Positions 36,326-46,562 of a stretch of DNA of 64,000 nt are shown one piece after another. The stretch spans positions 40,591,278 to 40,655,277 of the forward strand of contig OX438744.1 of assembly GCA_949316235.1 (NCBI GenBank), in the 5' to 3' direction. Origin of the DNA: Oegoconia quadripuncta. Taxonomy: Eukaryota; Arthropoda; Insecta; Lepidoptera; Autostichidae. Every line of letters begins with the position of its first letter. Positions within the stretch are counted from its first letter, which is position 1. The position numbers were made by a program, and so were the translations under genes. Below the pieces are notes generated by a model, which made no database searches, had not been told where the DNA came from, and was given only the letters and a program-made list of their open reading frames with translations.

Positions 36326-39277
36326 CTATTTTATTATGGTAAGTAGTTTTTCAGTGTCATCATAACTGAGAGTTTTCAGCCAAGAATTCAACCTGTATTT
36401 GCATTCATATGTGTTTAGCGGATGTATATTCAACGATTTATCAATTTTGCAGTAGAGTAATGGTCCAAGAAACTTATAAAATTTTTGAGCAAACGATGTC
36501 CTAACTTGCGCTCTGGATCCAGTCGCCACAACTATCTTACGCCGACCACAGGTGTATCGTTCATAATCATATGGTAAGTCGCAATGTTGTTTTAAGATAG
36601 TACTCATAATGAACATTTGTCTTACATTAAGTACATTACAGTCACGGTACAGAAGTGTTGTCGGATACAGAAACGGTCGGAAAGTGCAAACTTTTAGAAC
36701 TGCTCGTTGTGCAATTTCCAGGGTCAACATACTTGTTTTGGATGCTCCACCCCATACCGAAATGCAGTAGGTGATCAATGATTGACATAACGCAAGGTAA
36801 GTGCGTTGTAATAAGCTAGGGTCGAGGGCGTGACGCAAGATTTTAAAGATCGTGGTCATCCTACGAATACGTCTGTTGAGAATTTCGATATGTTGTTTAA
36901 AATTTAGGTGTGCATCAAGTGTAACTCCCAGATATTTTATGCTCTCTACCAAGTTTAGTCTTTTGCAGTTGCAACTGGTTTTATTTGTATTCGGGTTACA
37001 GCGATGTAAGATGATCTGAAATTCATTATCCAATGTAGGTAGAGTACGAATAGAAAATGTGACAACTTTTGTTTTATCCTCATTTAGGGTAAGACTATTT
37101 TCACGAAGCCATTCTGTTACCAAGTTGAAGACAGACTGAGCCATTTCGAATGTTTCTTTCCAGGTATCAGCGGAAAATATTAAGACCGTGTCATCGGCAT
37201 AGGATAGCAATTTAGCACTACGAATATCCATTAGGCAAAGGTCGTTTATGTAAGTTAGAAAGAGCGTGGGGCCCAGAATACTACCCTGCGGAACTCCATG
37301 TGTTACGGGAAGATCAGTGCTAACATATGTACCCACTCTAACGCATTGCATCCTGTTTTCAAGGTAACTGGTGAAGAGTTTTAGTTGGTTTTCTCTTACG
37401 CCTATTTTATAGAGCTTCTCAAGTAATTTGGGAATAGAAACCGTGTCAAAAGCCTTGGCCAAGTCTAGAAATATACCTAAACATTTTTGCCCTTTGTCCA
37501 AATTATCAGTAAGAAAATTTATGAGTGTATGAATCGCCTCCGACGTAGATTTGCCTCTACGGAAACCGAATTGATTTCCAGAAAGGATATTATTTTTTTC
37601 CAGGAAGTTTAAAAGACGATTATTAATAATTTTTTCCAACAATTTAGAAAACGACGGTAGGATCGATATAGGCCTATAGTTAGTGACTCGGTCTCTATTA
37701 CCACCCTTGTGTATAGGTATTATAACCGACCTCTTTAGAACACTCGGAAAGACACCATAGCGTAAGCAGTTATTAAAAATGTATGATAAAGGAGGTGCAA
37801 GAAAGTCCCTATGGTCTTTAAGTAGTACGTTAGTTATACCATCCCAACCCGCTGAAGAATCGTTCTTTAACCCAGATATCAGGGCTTTTACCTCTTCCTC
37901 ATCAGTATCTAGTAGCACTATAGAGTTTGAACTCATGTCTAATCGTTTATGGACAGGAGACATATTCTGATCAGCGGATTGTAATTTGTCAGCTAGATTT
38001 CTGCCCACGTTCACAAAATATTCATTGACAATATTGACAGATTGTTGAAAACAATTAGCCAAAGTTAAAAGCTCGCCAGAAAGGTGGTCAACTTTGGTAG
38101 TGTTTGTAATACTCTTAATGGCTTTCCATAATTTTTTTGAGTCCTTTCCCGCATTATTAATTTGTCCTTTCTCATATGCTCTTTTTGCCTTTTTCAATAA
38201 GAGATTACAGTAGTTCCTGTAGCGTTTATATGTCACCTGGATATCTCCATTGTCAGTATTATATTTGGCTTTCAGGTGGAGCTTGTCTCGATTACGCATA
38301 CATCGCAACAAGCCTGGGGTGATCCAAGGTTTTAAAATAATTTTACGTCGAGATGTATTAATGGCAAGAGTGTTTTTGACAAATGCAGCCCTTATGGAAT
38401 CAGTGAGATATGCCATACAAAACTCGGGATCACATGAACCATATAAGATAGTTAAGTCAATATTTTCAATATCATTCTTGAGATTTTCTGTGTCTATCTT
38501 AGTAAGAGTACGAGAAGGTTTAATACGTTTTACTTTAGTTTTTAGAAAGAAAACAACTGCTTTGTGATCTGTGAGTGAAGAATGCAACACTAAGGTAAGA
38601 GCATGATTATTTGTTTTTAAGAGAATATGATCAATGCAAGTTTCACTTAAGTCTCTGGTTATTAATGTATGTGCTGGCAGTAAACCATGAAATGCAGCGA
38701 GATTTAGATATCTTTCCGATCTGATGTCACTTTTTTCTATATTTATTGGTATATTTATATCTCCAACAATAAGAAGGTTTTTATATGATGATAATTGATG
38801 TAATAGATCATCTAATGATCTTAAAAAATTATCGATATTTATAAATGAAGGGGGACGATATATTGCAATTATGGCAGTTTCTGAGCCAATCCTTATTGTT
38901 AGACAGTTGCCTTCCTGGAAAGTCGGTTCATCAACACAGCAGGTTAATTCATTCCTCACATATACTACCACTCCATCGTTCTGATTAATATTATTTTTAG
39001 TTAAATAGCCATGGTAATTTTCTAACATCGGGATTGAAGGAGCATAAGAAAGCCAGCACTCAGTTAACACCATTATATCAAAATCTATTTTCAGTCTGGC
39101 CAGCAAAGTATCAAACTCAGAGGTGTTGCGATTTATGCTACGGATATTTTGAGTGATTAGAGAAAAACAAACTTGGGAGGGCGGAGCCAACGCATGAGCA
39201 TCTTCAACTTCACAATATCGGGATTCAAACAATAGATTATTATCCAGATCATTATATATTTGATTTACGTTGTCCAC
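36326..39277 (-). CDS. LINE ORF2: endonuclease and reverse transcriptase
   Basis: A 983-aa protein that nicks target DNA and copies the element RNA into it (target-primed reverse transcription). The AP-endonuclease-like domain spans residues about 38-247: ITQNIRS (41-47), LTECWL (71-76), YRPPS (140-144), VGDIN (171-175), SLTDHKAV (234-241). The RT spans about 490-790: NYRPISILPS (533-542), GFRRGKST (571-578), FLDLAKAFD with catalytic Asp605, GVPQGSILGP (661-670), YADD (693-696) and IKYLGVTLD (780-788). C760, C769 and C771 form a Cys cluster seen in related LINEs. No RNase H domain is seen. All catalytic residues are present and the frame is intact. An upstream in-frame start was not excluded. 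Confidence 0.95.
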   Translation of the reverse strand: MDNVNQIYNDLDNNLLFESRYCEVEDAHALAPPSQVCFSLITQNIRSINRNTSEFDTLLARLKIDFDIMVLTECWLSYAPSIPMLENYHGYLTKNNINQNDGVVVYVRNELTCCVDEPTFQEGNCLTIRIGSETAIIAIYRPPSFINIDNFLRSLDDLLHQLSSYKNLLIVGDINIPINIEKSDIRSERYLNLAAFHGLLPAHTLITRDLSETCIDHILLKTNNHALTLVLHSSLTDHKAVVFFLKTKVKRIKPSRTLTKIDTENLKNDIENIDLTILYGSCDPEFCMAYLTDSIRAAFVKNTLAINTSRRKIILKPWITPGLLRCMRNRDKLHLKAKYNTDNGDIQVTYKRYRNYCNLLLKKAKRAYEKGQINNAGKDSKKLWKAIKSITNTTKVDHLSGELLTLANCFQQSVNIVNEYFVNVGRNLADKLQSADQNMSPVHKRLDMSSNSIVLLDTDEEEVKALISGLKNDSSAGWDGITNVLLKDHRDFLAPPLSYIFNNCLRYGVFPSVLKRSVIIPIHKGGNRDRVTNYRPISILPSFSKLLEKIINNRLLNFLEKNNILSGNQFGFRRGKSTSEAIHTLINFLTDNLDKGQKCLGIFLDLAKAFDTVSIPKLLEKLYKIGVRENQLKLFTSYLENRMQCVRVGTYVSTDLPVTHGVPQGSILGPTLFLTYINDLCLMDIRSAKLLSYADDTVLIFSADTWKETFEMAQSVFNLVTEWLRENSLTLNEDKTKVVTFSIRTLPTLDNEFQIILHRCNPNTNKTSCNCKRLNLVESIKYLGVTLDAHLNFKQHIEILNRRIRRMTTIFKILRHALDPSLLQRTYLALCQSLITYCISVWGGASKTSMLTLEIAQRAVLKVCTFRPFLYPTTLLYRDCNVLNVRQMFIMSTILKQHCDLPYDYERYTCGRRKIVVATGSRAQVRTSFAQKFYKFLGPLLYCKIDKSLNIHPLNTYECKYRLNSWLKTLSYDDTEKLLTIIK

Positions 39278-39657
39278 TGAGAGATATTTAGGTAATTATG
39301 TGTCTTAGCTATACTGACAATAATGGTTGGCGAAGTCTGTAAAGATAGTTTGATGGAGGAACACGAGAGTCGAGGTATTAATACATGTGTTGTAAATATG
39401 GTGTGATGTAGTGTGCTGTGTGAGTGTTTAAGTGTGAGTGTTTTAATATAAAAACCTTGTACTTTTTGTATATGTGTATCATGAGTAAGTATATGGTGAA
39501 AATAATTAATGTATATTGGAATGGAGTAGTTTTGTATAAAGAAAGTATTATTGCCTAAAATTATAAAATTATATGAATGTTTTGATAAAAAATAACATGC
39601 ACACTGTATTATAATATGATATAAATATAAAATCATTAACAAGTTGACCAAGACTAG
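39278..39657 (-). other. LINE inter-ORF spacer
   Basis: 380 bases between the ORF1 stop and the ORF2 start. An open frame of 128 codons (39265-39651) covers it, but its composition and lack of motifs suggest it is not a protein. How ORF2 is translated (reinitiation or otherwise) is unknown. Confidence 0.5.
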
Positions 39658-40617
39658 TCATTCTCTTCTGCGCAATTTTTGAATATCAGCTTCAGAATCG
39701 ATCCTTATTATGGGTTCGTTTTCTTTTTGACGAAGATAAACAACTCCCTTAGACGTCCAGCAATAGCCATAGGCATGGGACTTTTGGAAGTCTCTTGCAA
39801 GGTAGAACAGTCTTTGGGCTTTTAAAGTCAGGGTTTCTGCCACAAAAATTGGTTTTTCAGGAAGCTGCTTGAGGTTCAGATGAGACGTATTGAGTTTTTT
39901 GCCACTTTCTTTGTTTTTGTTAAAAGATTTCACCGCAGATAAAAAATTTTCTTTCAACAACACAGTGGTAAACTCGGCGATGATGGGTTTTGTTAACACG
40001 GTATCCTTAGACCTTATACGATATATGTCTTTTATATCGGAATTCTGTATGTGTACATCAAGGGTGGAACCCAGTTTTATGACGATATCACAGAGATCCT
40101 GTTTTGTTTCCTGCTTACGCTCTTCGATTATTTTAGGAACGTTACGAACCTCAATACCAGAGGAACGGCACTTACGTTCTAATAATTCGACTTTGTCCTC
40201 TAGAAGTTTTATATATATTTTGTCATCTTGTCGTTCCTTCTCGAGATTCGCAATCCGTGACAAAAATTCCTCATATTTATTTGCCATGTATTCCACACTT
40301 TTATTGATTTCAGTATATTGGTTGTCCATATGTTTTTGTAGATTGCTAAAACGGAAGTCTTGTTTTATAGAAAAACTCTCAAACATTTCCACTAACGTCG
40401 CCTTTAAAGAAGTCTCTTCCCCATCATGCTTACGTTTCTTACGTTCCGTTATGTTATCCGCAAGCTTAGAAAGGTCTGGCGCGGAGTAACAGTGTTGTAG
40501 ATTAGGATCCGATGTAGTTGACGCACCTTCGTCCGGCGACGGAGAGGGAGGCGCGCGGAGCGGTTGTGATTTGCCTGCTCTAGTATGTGGCTGCGGTCTC
40601 GGTGGGGTACGCTTCAT
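39658..40617 (-). CDS. LINE ORF1: coiled-coil nucleic-acid-binding protein
   Basis: A 319-aa protein, presumably the RNA-binding partner of ORF2. It has a Pro/basic N-terminus (1-35), then YSAPDLSKLADN (44-55), often seen in insect LINE ORF1s, and a basic patch KKRKHDGEE (60-68). A predicted coiled coil spans about 90-150. The C-terminal domain (about 155-319) includes GIEVRNVP (154-161), IYRIRSKD (198-205), IFVAETLTLKAQRLFYLAR (257-275) and YCWTSKGVVYLR (285-296). This domain resembles the C-terminus of baculovirus FP25K and, more distantly, L1 ORF1p. It has no CCHC knuckles, unlike typical Jockey ORF1. The homology is from recall and needs a profile search. Confidence 0.85.
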   Translation of the reverse strand: MKRTPPRPQPHTRAGKSQPLRAPPSPSPDEGASTTSDPNLQHCYSAPDLSKLADNITERKKRKHDGEETSLKATLVEMFESFSIKQDFRFSNLQKHMDNQYTEINKSVEYMANKYEEFLSRIANLEKERQDDKIYIKLLEDKVELLERKCRSSGIEVRNVPKIIEERKQETKQDLCDIVIKLGSTLDVHIQNSDIKDIYRIRSKDTVLTKPIIAEFTTVLLKENFLSAVKSFNKNKESGKKLNTSHLNLKQLPEKPIFVAETLTLKAQRLFYLARDFQKSHAYGYCWTSKGVVYLRQKENEPIIRIDSEADIQKLRRRE

Positions 40618-41107
40618 TTTGAGTCGGAATGTACCAGGAATACAGCAAGTTGCAAGTAGTTACGTATGATTAATCCAGCGGATGGAGTAATGAGAGGTCA
40701 ACTTAACTGGGTGCAGATCGATTCTCAGATACTTCCGTCCAATCTAATAAGACCCATCGAAGAATTATACAACAAAATTATATTTGTCTCATTCCGTTTC
40801 ATTAGCTTCAAGTGAACGTTGAACAGCGACGCACACGCAGCACACACAGCTATTTCTTTGGATCACACTCGCAAAGATACGATGCTATTGCGTTTACTTA
40901 CACAGTATCAAGGTCCAAGATAGAACGGGTTGGCAAACACGATACGTTGATGGTACGACTGCTGAATCTTCGTTACACTTATGCACTCCTATTATTTTCA
41001 CTGGTATTAATTTTAAACATTTTATAAAATAAAGCCGAAAATAAATTTGTAAAGGTATAATTTACACGTCTACTCGTCACCGAGGTCCGGGGGAGGAGCG
41101 ATTATAA
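40618..41107 (-). other. LINE 5' UTR
   Basis: About 490 bases upstream of ORF1 start, probably holding the internal promoter; no specific promoter motif was assigned. The CGGACCTCGGTGACGAG near 41078-41094 lies close to the probable 5' end. Confidence 0.5.
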
Positions 41108-41318
41108 CAAAATAGATTCGCTGAAACTTTTATAAAGCTGTTACTTTTAAAAATTAATGCTGCCTATACTTAACTTAATGTTATCCGATAATACACACAA
41201 AGTTTAGCTAAATTTGGATTTGCCGTTCCTAAAATAAAATCAAAAATTATTGTATGGAGAAAACAGTCTTAATGAATTTCTTCATACAAAACGCCAATTT
41301 CACATGTAAGGACCTATG
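41108..41318 (+). mobile_element. Mariner-like MITE, right half
   Basis: TAGATTCGCTGAAACTTTTA to TTTCACATGTAAGGACCTAT, completing the MITE begun at 35768. Confidence 0.75.
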
Positions 41319-41339
41319 ATATAACATAGATACAGATTT

Positions 41340-41980
41340 TAAAGTAATGCACAATGTAACTGTGACAGTAGAATGGCTTATACTGGCTCAGCTAAAGATG
41401 TGAAAGTTGATTGCGCTTACAACCTCCAACTTTATAAGGCGCAAGTTCGGCCGCACGTGGAGTATTGTTCTCACCTATGGGCTGGGTCACCTCAGTACCA
41501 GCTTCTTCCTTTTGACCGCGTTCAACGTCGCGCAATCCGAATTGTCGGCCAAGAGAGTCTCACTGACCTGGATCCCCTGGCGTTGCGAAGAGACGTCGCG
41601 TCCCTCTGCATTCTCTATCGCATATTTCATGGGGAGTGTTCTGAAGAACTGTTCGAGCTAATACCCGCTGCTCAATTTAACCGATACACTTCTCGCCGAA
41701 AATTAAATTTCCATCCACATCACCTGGAGGAGTGGAAGTCTACCACTGTACGTTTCTCAACAAACTTTTTACCACGTACAACCACCCTGTGGAACGGACT
41801 TCCGGCAGCGGTATTCCCGAACGAGTACGACATTGGAACCTTCAAGAAACGAGCCTACACCTTCCTCAAAGGCCGGCAACGCATCTGTGACCCTTTTGGT
41901 GTTGCGGGTGTCCATGGGCGGCGGTGATTGCTTGCCATTAGGTGACCCGCATGCTCGTTTGCCGCCCTCTCATATATAAA
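41340..41980 (+). mobile_element. LINE-E, 5' truncated with open C-terminus
   Basis: A 184-codon open frame (41373-41927): [80 protein letters not shown] and [19 protein letters not shown]. This is the post-RT C-terminus of a CR1/Jockey-type LINE common in Lepidoptera. It ends CCGCCCTCTCATATATAAAA. It lacks the RT core and endonuclease. The frame is undamaged, suggesting a recent insertion. Confidence 0.85.
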
Positions 41981-42354
41981 AAAACTGATAACTCTGCCAA
42001 TGCCTCTAGCAGAGAGTGACGCTCACCTCGAAACAGAACTTTGGAAACAAAGTACGTGAAACACATAATTAGAGGGAAGTTCTTAGTAACAAATTATAAA
42101 CAAGACAAGGAATAACAACCAGTAATCTGTTTATGTTAACCGGCTTCACAAAATTAGTAAATAATTTAAGGTTGCTGCTGATATCCAAAACCTGGCCTTT
42201 GATAAATATAAAACTATTAAATGCAAATTGTGCGCAAAGGACCATTATAAAAATGCATGATTGTCAAGTTATTTCTTAGGTTTGTTACATTAAAGTATAC
42301 CTATCGGACCTCATGAGGTAGTTATTCTCATTAACTGTGTAAAAACCACAAACC
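41981..42354. other. Unassigned sequence
   Basis: Nothing recognised. Confidence 0.4.
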
Positions 42355-42500
42355 ATTCATCAAACAAATTTTTCGGGCTGACGACACCCATGGGAAGAGA
42401 CCCAACCCAACACCCAAGGGTTAGTTCTATTCTATTTGAATGCCGAAACCACACAACACCAGGGAATTCAATGTATAAAAATATAATATCCACGAGCCTA
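42355..42500 (+). repeat. Repeat-Q fragment
   Basis: CGACACCCATGGGAAGAGAC and TGAATGCCGAAACCACACAA. Confidence 0.5.
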
Positions 42501-42940
42501 ACAAAAACAACAATATAACAAAAGCATGGGCTAGTAAATCGCCACCAATATATCTAATACATAAACATCAGAGAATCACGATGACTGCCAAATTGTCTGA
42601 CTAAGTAGCATCGGGAGTATGCAGGGGTTATATTCGGGGTACATTTACCAGTATCTCAATACGAACACTGGCATTGATGGATGAGCCCCACAAAGCGAGA
42701 AATGATGAGGAATTCACGATGGAATGATTTATTTTGCTGAGCCAATTGCATAGGCGGCACTATACTTCTGTCTGTGCAGACGGGAGGCTTTTAGACGGCG
42801 CTAAATTATTCAAATCGCGGACATATTGAAGTAGACAACGCAAGCGGAGTGAGGGAGTGAGAGTAAACTGTGACGCGACCTTGGATAGAGAGAGGTATCG
42901 ACCGAGCGGCTAGGGTTGAGTCTACTTGTTTTTAGGTTTT
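42501..42940. other. Unassigned, unique-looking
   Basis: No repeat recognised; moderately GC-rich (AAGCGGAGTGAGGGAGTGAG). No supported ORF. Confidence 0.35.
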
Positions 42941-42944
42941 TTTT

Positions 42945-43212
42945 TTAAATATACATACATACATAATGTCAGGCCTGTTTCCCGTAGGGGTAGGCAGAGA
43001 CCACAGACTTCCACTTGCTGCGATCCTGACACACCTCTTCTGCTTCCTTCACTCAAGGTTGTTCATACATGCTCGTCGGTTTAGGGTACTCTTGACTTGG
43101 CCTTTCTTTAAGACGTCCCCGATTTGATCATGGTACGTTCGCCGTGGTCTTCCCCTACCAACACTACCATCCTTATTCGCTTTGTATATCTCTTTCGTAA
43201 GTCTTCTTTCAT
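42945..43212 (-). pseudogene. LINE RT C-terminus (ATGT-tailed family)
   Basis: Antisense tail ACATACATACATAATGTC, then the reverse of [20 protein letters not shown]. Close to the 14512-15020 copy. Confidence 0.75.
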
Positions 43213-43269
43213 TCTTTCATTTTTAACATTTGTACAATATTTATAAACAATAATTATACAATATATTAT

Positions 43270-43450
43270 TTAAAAAAAATCACAAATAAAAAACTAGCCC
43301 CAAGTCCTTGGTTGCTGGAATGGTACCCAGAAGGCTGGCCGCGTTGCCTCGCTATATAGCAAGGCTGATTCTTTGACCAAAGCATTGGCCAGCCCTCCGA
43401 TCGTGGGATGCATCAATCAGACGCTCAGATAACTCCCTAAGGTTTTATTA
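43270..43450 (-). pseudogene. LINE C-terminal scrap
   Basis: The minus strand reads DRRAGQCFGQRISLAI, then a stop and RGNAASLLGTIPATKDLGL, a LINE C-terminal motif (QRGNAASxLGTxP) familiar from insect retroelements. Clade not assigned. Confidence 0.5.
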
Positions 43451-43479
43451 ATTATTCATTGAGAAACTTGTAGTTTGTA

Positions 43480-43640
43480 CATACATACATCGTATGACGA
43501 CCTTGATCCCAAACAGGTGGTCAGAGATTTTCCACACGTTTGGATGTTCCAAGCATTAAAAATTTACTTGGAACAACGTCTATGATTTTAGTTTAGAAAT
43601 ATACAGAAATGTACACGTGATAAGAGTGCGCATCTGCAGC
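43480..43640 (+). repeat. Repeat-Q fragment
   Basis: CCCAAACAGGTGGTCAGAGA and ATATACAGAAATGTACACGT, matching 11455-11590. Confidence 0.55.
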
Positions 43641-43741
43641 CTTATTGACTAATTAATTACAATGGGAATGGACTGTATCGCCAACTTCCTCGATGTTGGT
43701 TACGACCAACATCTTAACTTAAATGCACTTAAATGCAACAT

Positions 43742-44085
43742 CTTAACTTAACCGCCTCAGTGGCAATGTAAACAACATTGTGTTTACGATTCGGAGGTCG
43801 CGGGTTCGATCCCCAGCGGGGTACATGTTTAAGTACTCGGTTTGGTTGGTGGTAGGCCATTTTAAATGTCCGCCTGGCTAGCTACCACCATCTTATCTAA
43901 ATCTGCCGCCAAGCAGCAATGTTAATAACATTGTTGTGTTCCCGTGGTCAGAGATAAGATAGTCAGTCCCCCAAATGTGTTGGGGTTTCCGGGTCAGTAC
44001 GCTTCCACCTTCGACTTCATCTGCATTTAACATCAGGTGTGATTGAGGTAAAGTACGAACCCGTTATGCATTAAAAAAAAAAAAA
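43742..44085 (+). mobile_element. SINE-B, full length
   Basis: ACCGCCTCAGTGGCAATGTA head, GGTTCGATCCCCAGCGGG B box, ending CGTTATGCATTAAAAAAAAA. Confidence 0.9.
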
Positions 44086-44281
44086 AACTTGTTGCGTTTG
44101 TTTGTATACAAATTTATTTAAATCTAGCGGGTTTTTTTCCATTCGACCTTAGAGTTAAACAATAAGTTTTGGGCGTACACATTTCCCTTCATTTAGTTTG
44201 TAGGTAAATAACAAAATACATTCATATAATTATACCATAAGCTGATTATATTTTATATAGACATACATAAGATATTATATT

Positions 44282-44535
44282 TCGACGACCTGTTTGGTAT
44301 AGTGGTTAGAAACAGTGACTGCTATTCTAAAAGGTTGCGGGTTCATATTCCGTCAGTGGCTAGTGTTTCTATGACGAATACGGCCATATGTACCCGAGAT
44401 ATGGATGTTTTTGTAAAAAAAAATGCATTTGTGTAGTATGTCAACCATCTGGTATCCATAATACAAGCCTAGTTGCTTAGAGTGGAACTAGATGGCGTTG
44501 TGTCTATCTGCAAAGATATTTATATTTATTTATAT
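44282..44535 (+). mobile_element. SINE-C, full length
   Basis: GACGACCTGTTTGGTATAGT head, GGTTGCGGGTTCATATTCCG (B box decayed), end TATCTGCAAAGATATTTATA. Confidence 0.8.
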
Positions 44536-44679
44536 GATAAATACATCATATTTTAACCTGGGGAGTAACTTACGAGTATTAGTAATCTGTGCCTGGGGCT
44601 AGAAATCCGAGTTTATTGTAATTGCTTTTTTGCAAATTAAGTAAACTTCAAGCATTTATTTCAACGTAAGATACATGAT

Positions 44680-44975
44680 AAACTCAATTTATTACTTAAA
44701 GCAGGTGTTGAAGTATCACAAGAGCGTAAAATATTAAGTAGTACAGTGGCATCACTCTGCCTTTCGGCTCTACAGAATACCAGCGTCGTGGTTGCTCCAA
44801 CCCGACACATGCTGAGTGGAGACCTTTTTGGATTTAGTATAGGTATTGTAAACTTATGCGAAGCGAACCTTGCGAAGCGATGTAGTTAAAAAAAAAAATA
44901 ACATGTTGACTTTCAATAAGTGATATTTTTGTATCCTACATTGAATAAAATATTTTTGATTTTGATTTTTATGTA
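44680..44975 (+). mobile_element. LINE 3' UTR pieces
   Basis: 44755-44850 has CTACAGAATACCAGCGTCGT and CCGACACATGCTGAGTGGAG; 44930-44970 is a LINE end TCCTACATTGAATAAAATAT with TTTTGATTTTGATTTTT tail. Confidence 0.6.
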
Positions 44976-45084
44976 TAAAATACTCTTTATAACAGAAATC
45001 CAAATAAATACTTTTGTTTTCTTTCTTTTCTTAAAATATCACAAAAAGATCGGTGTAGGTTGATTGATTTTCCTTTTTTTTTTT

Positions 45085-45460
45085 TTAATTAGAATGGGAT
45101 CGCTCTTGACCTTAATCTGGACTAATGTCGAGATAAGGTCTACGATGGAACGAGCTTTCCCAGAAGATGCCTATTTAACCTGACAAAACACAGACGGAGG
45201 CAATGCGTTCTACTCCTTAGCCGTGCGCATGAGAATTTATAAGCTAAATTCAACCGTATTTCTCGTATGACAACTATCAATGTTAATCCAAAATTTTTTT
45301 TTATTAAATGTCACTTAAAATCACTGGAAATAATAATAAGGCTTGTTGCATTTAGCTGTCAGTCAGTATGTCCAGGCCACTACCGCTTCGGAAAGGGAAA
45401 TCATCTGTGGTAAAAGAAGCGGCGGAAGAAAACCGCAGGGTTTGTCCTTTTTTTGAGTAA
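45085..45460 (+). mobile_element. LINE 3'-region fragments
   Basis: 45085-45300 carries TTTCCCAGAAGATGCCTATT and TCTACTCCTTAGCCGTGCGC. 45310-45455 carries CTACCGCTTCGGAAAGGGAA, the same 3' UTR as 1229-1372. Confidence 0.55.
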
Positions 45461-45465
45461 AAGTA

Positions 45466-45840
45466 TTAGGTCCTTACCTATGAAATTGGCGTTTTGTATG
45501 AAGAATTTCATTAAGAATGTTTTTTCCATACAAACATTTTTGATTTTTTTTTTGGGAACGGCAAATCCAAATTTTGCTAAACTTTGTGTGTATTATCGGA
45601 TAATATTAAGTTAAGTATAGGCAGCGTTAATTTTTAAAAGTAACCGCTTTATAAAAGATTCAGCAAATCTAAGAAATGATTATGGGAAGCACATGAAAAG
45701 AGCTCTGTTCAAATTTTTTTTATCATGTGATTTAGCCCAGAAATTAAAAAATATTTCATGTGAAACCTTGAAATAATATTCCATTTTCCAAATAAAAAAC
45801 AAATTTGGATAGGTATAGCTTTGAAAATCGCAGGAATTGG
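45466..45840 (-). mobile_element. Mariner-like MITE, part 1
   Basis: The MITE is in minus orientation. Its end TTAGGTCCTTACCTATGAAA is here at the left; it runs to TCGCAGGAATTGG, where the pogo-like element interrupts it. It resumes at 46511-46562, ending GACCCAATATT. Confidence 0.8.
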
Positions 45841-45842
45841 TA

Positions 45843-46508
45843 GAGGAAAGTAACCAAATATGGAATAGTATCCCTAATTTGGAATACCGGCATTTCGTGT
45901 AAACAAAGACTTCTAGACGTAATAATTAGTAATCTTTTATGTCTATCTATCCCTATACACGCGTATCCCATCCAACTCAGTATTTTGATTTTGATCTTGT
46001 TTTATTAGAATGGCGGCTATCAAAACAAAAGCAAAACGAAAAGAATGGAATACAGATTATATGGCAGAGGCTATAAACGTGGTTGAGAGATAAAAAAATG
46101 GGTTATATAAAAATCACTTTGATGTACCGAGATGTACTTGGTTTGGCTTATGCCAGAAAAAGAAACTGCCTCCAGATGAAGCCGCAACCACTACATTAGG
46201 AAGAAGAACTACTTCCTTTTTAAATTTGACTGATAAAGTTCATAGAGATACTCATTGAAGGTTGATTTTTGATAGTTTCTATAGTGATCCATATTTGGGG
46301 TACCTATTCCATTATTAGATACCTTTATGTTAATTTTGATTTTGAGAATTTACAGTACTTATAATAAATAAATATAAAAAAGACTGTTACTATTTAGAGC
46401 GCAAATATATGATTGTTTATAATTACGAATAAAAGTTATTGATTTCTTTAATATATTTTATTTATGCCGAAAAAACAAAACGGTATTCCATATTTGGTTA
46501 CTTTCCTC
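45843..46508 (+). mobile_element. Pogo-like non-autonomous element
   Basis: 666 bp with perfect 25-bp inverted ends (GAGGAAAGTAACCAAATATG on each strand) and a TA duplication (45841-45842 and 46509-46510). It is inserted in the MITE and removing it restores the MITE. Inside is a transposase relic (see 46010-46260). Confidence 0.9.
46010..46260 (+). pseudogene. Pogo-type transposase N-terminal relic
   Basis: ATG at 46010 gives MAAIKTKAKRKEWNTDYMAE then AINVVER and a stop. After a shift come NGLYKNHFDVPRCTWFGLCQ, KKKLPPDEAATTTLGRRT and FLNLTDKVHRDTH. In pogo/Tigger transposases this is the DNA-binding HTH (PRTTLFRL) followed by LGRRxxF. Only the N-terminal third survives; the catalytic DDE domain is absent. 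Confidence 0.75.
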
Positions 46509-46510
46509 TA

Positions 46511-46562
46511 CATATGATTAACGAAGAAAAAAAACTCCAATTTCATTGGTCAAGACCCAATA
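46511..46562 (-). mobile_element. Mariner-like MITE, part 2
   Basis: CATATGATTAACGAAGAAAA to GGTCAAGACCCAATATT, the left terminus of the interrupted MITE. Confidence 0.75.

Larger units (their letters stand above)
35949..41107 (-). mobile_element. Full-length CR1/Jockey-type LINE
   Basis: An element of about 5.2 kb with a 5' UTR (about 40618-41107), ORF1, a 380-bp spacer, ORF2 and a 3' UTR. On the minus strand it ends AATAAAC followed by (ATT)n at about 35949-35974; such short 3' repeats instead of poly(A) are usual for CR1-like and I-like elements. Both ORFs are open, so the copy may have been mobile recently. It has split a MITE, whose halves flank it; about 50 bases of MITE are missing at the join. 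The exact 5' end is uncertain. Confidence 0.85.

Noticed and set aside
39265..39651. 128-codon minus ORF between the LINE ORFs
   Set aside because: Low-complexity His/Ile/Thr-rich translation of the AT-rich spacer; no motif.
39890..40489. 199-codon plus-strand ORF
   Set aside because: Antisense shadow of LINE ORF1.
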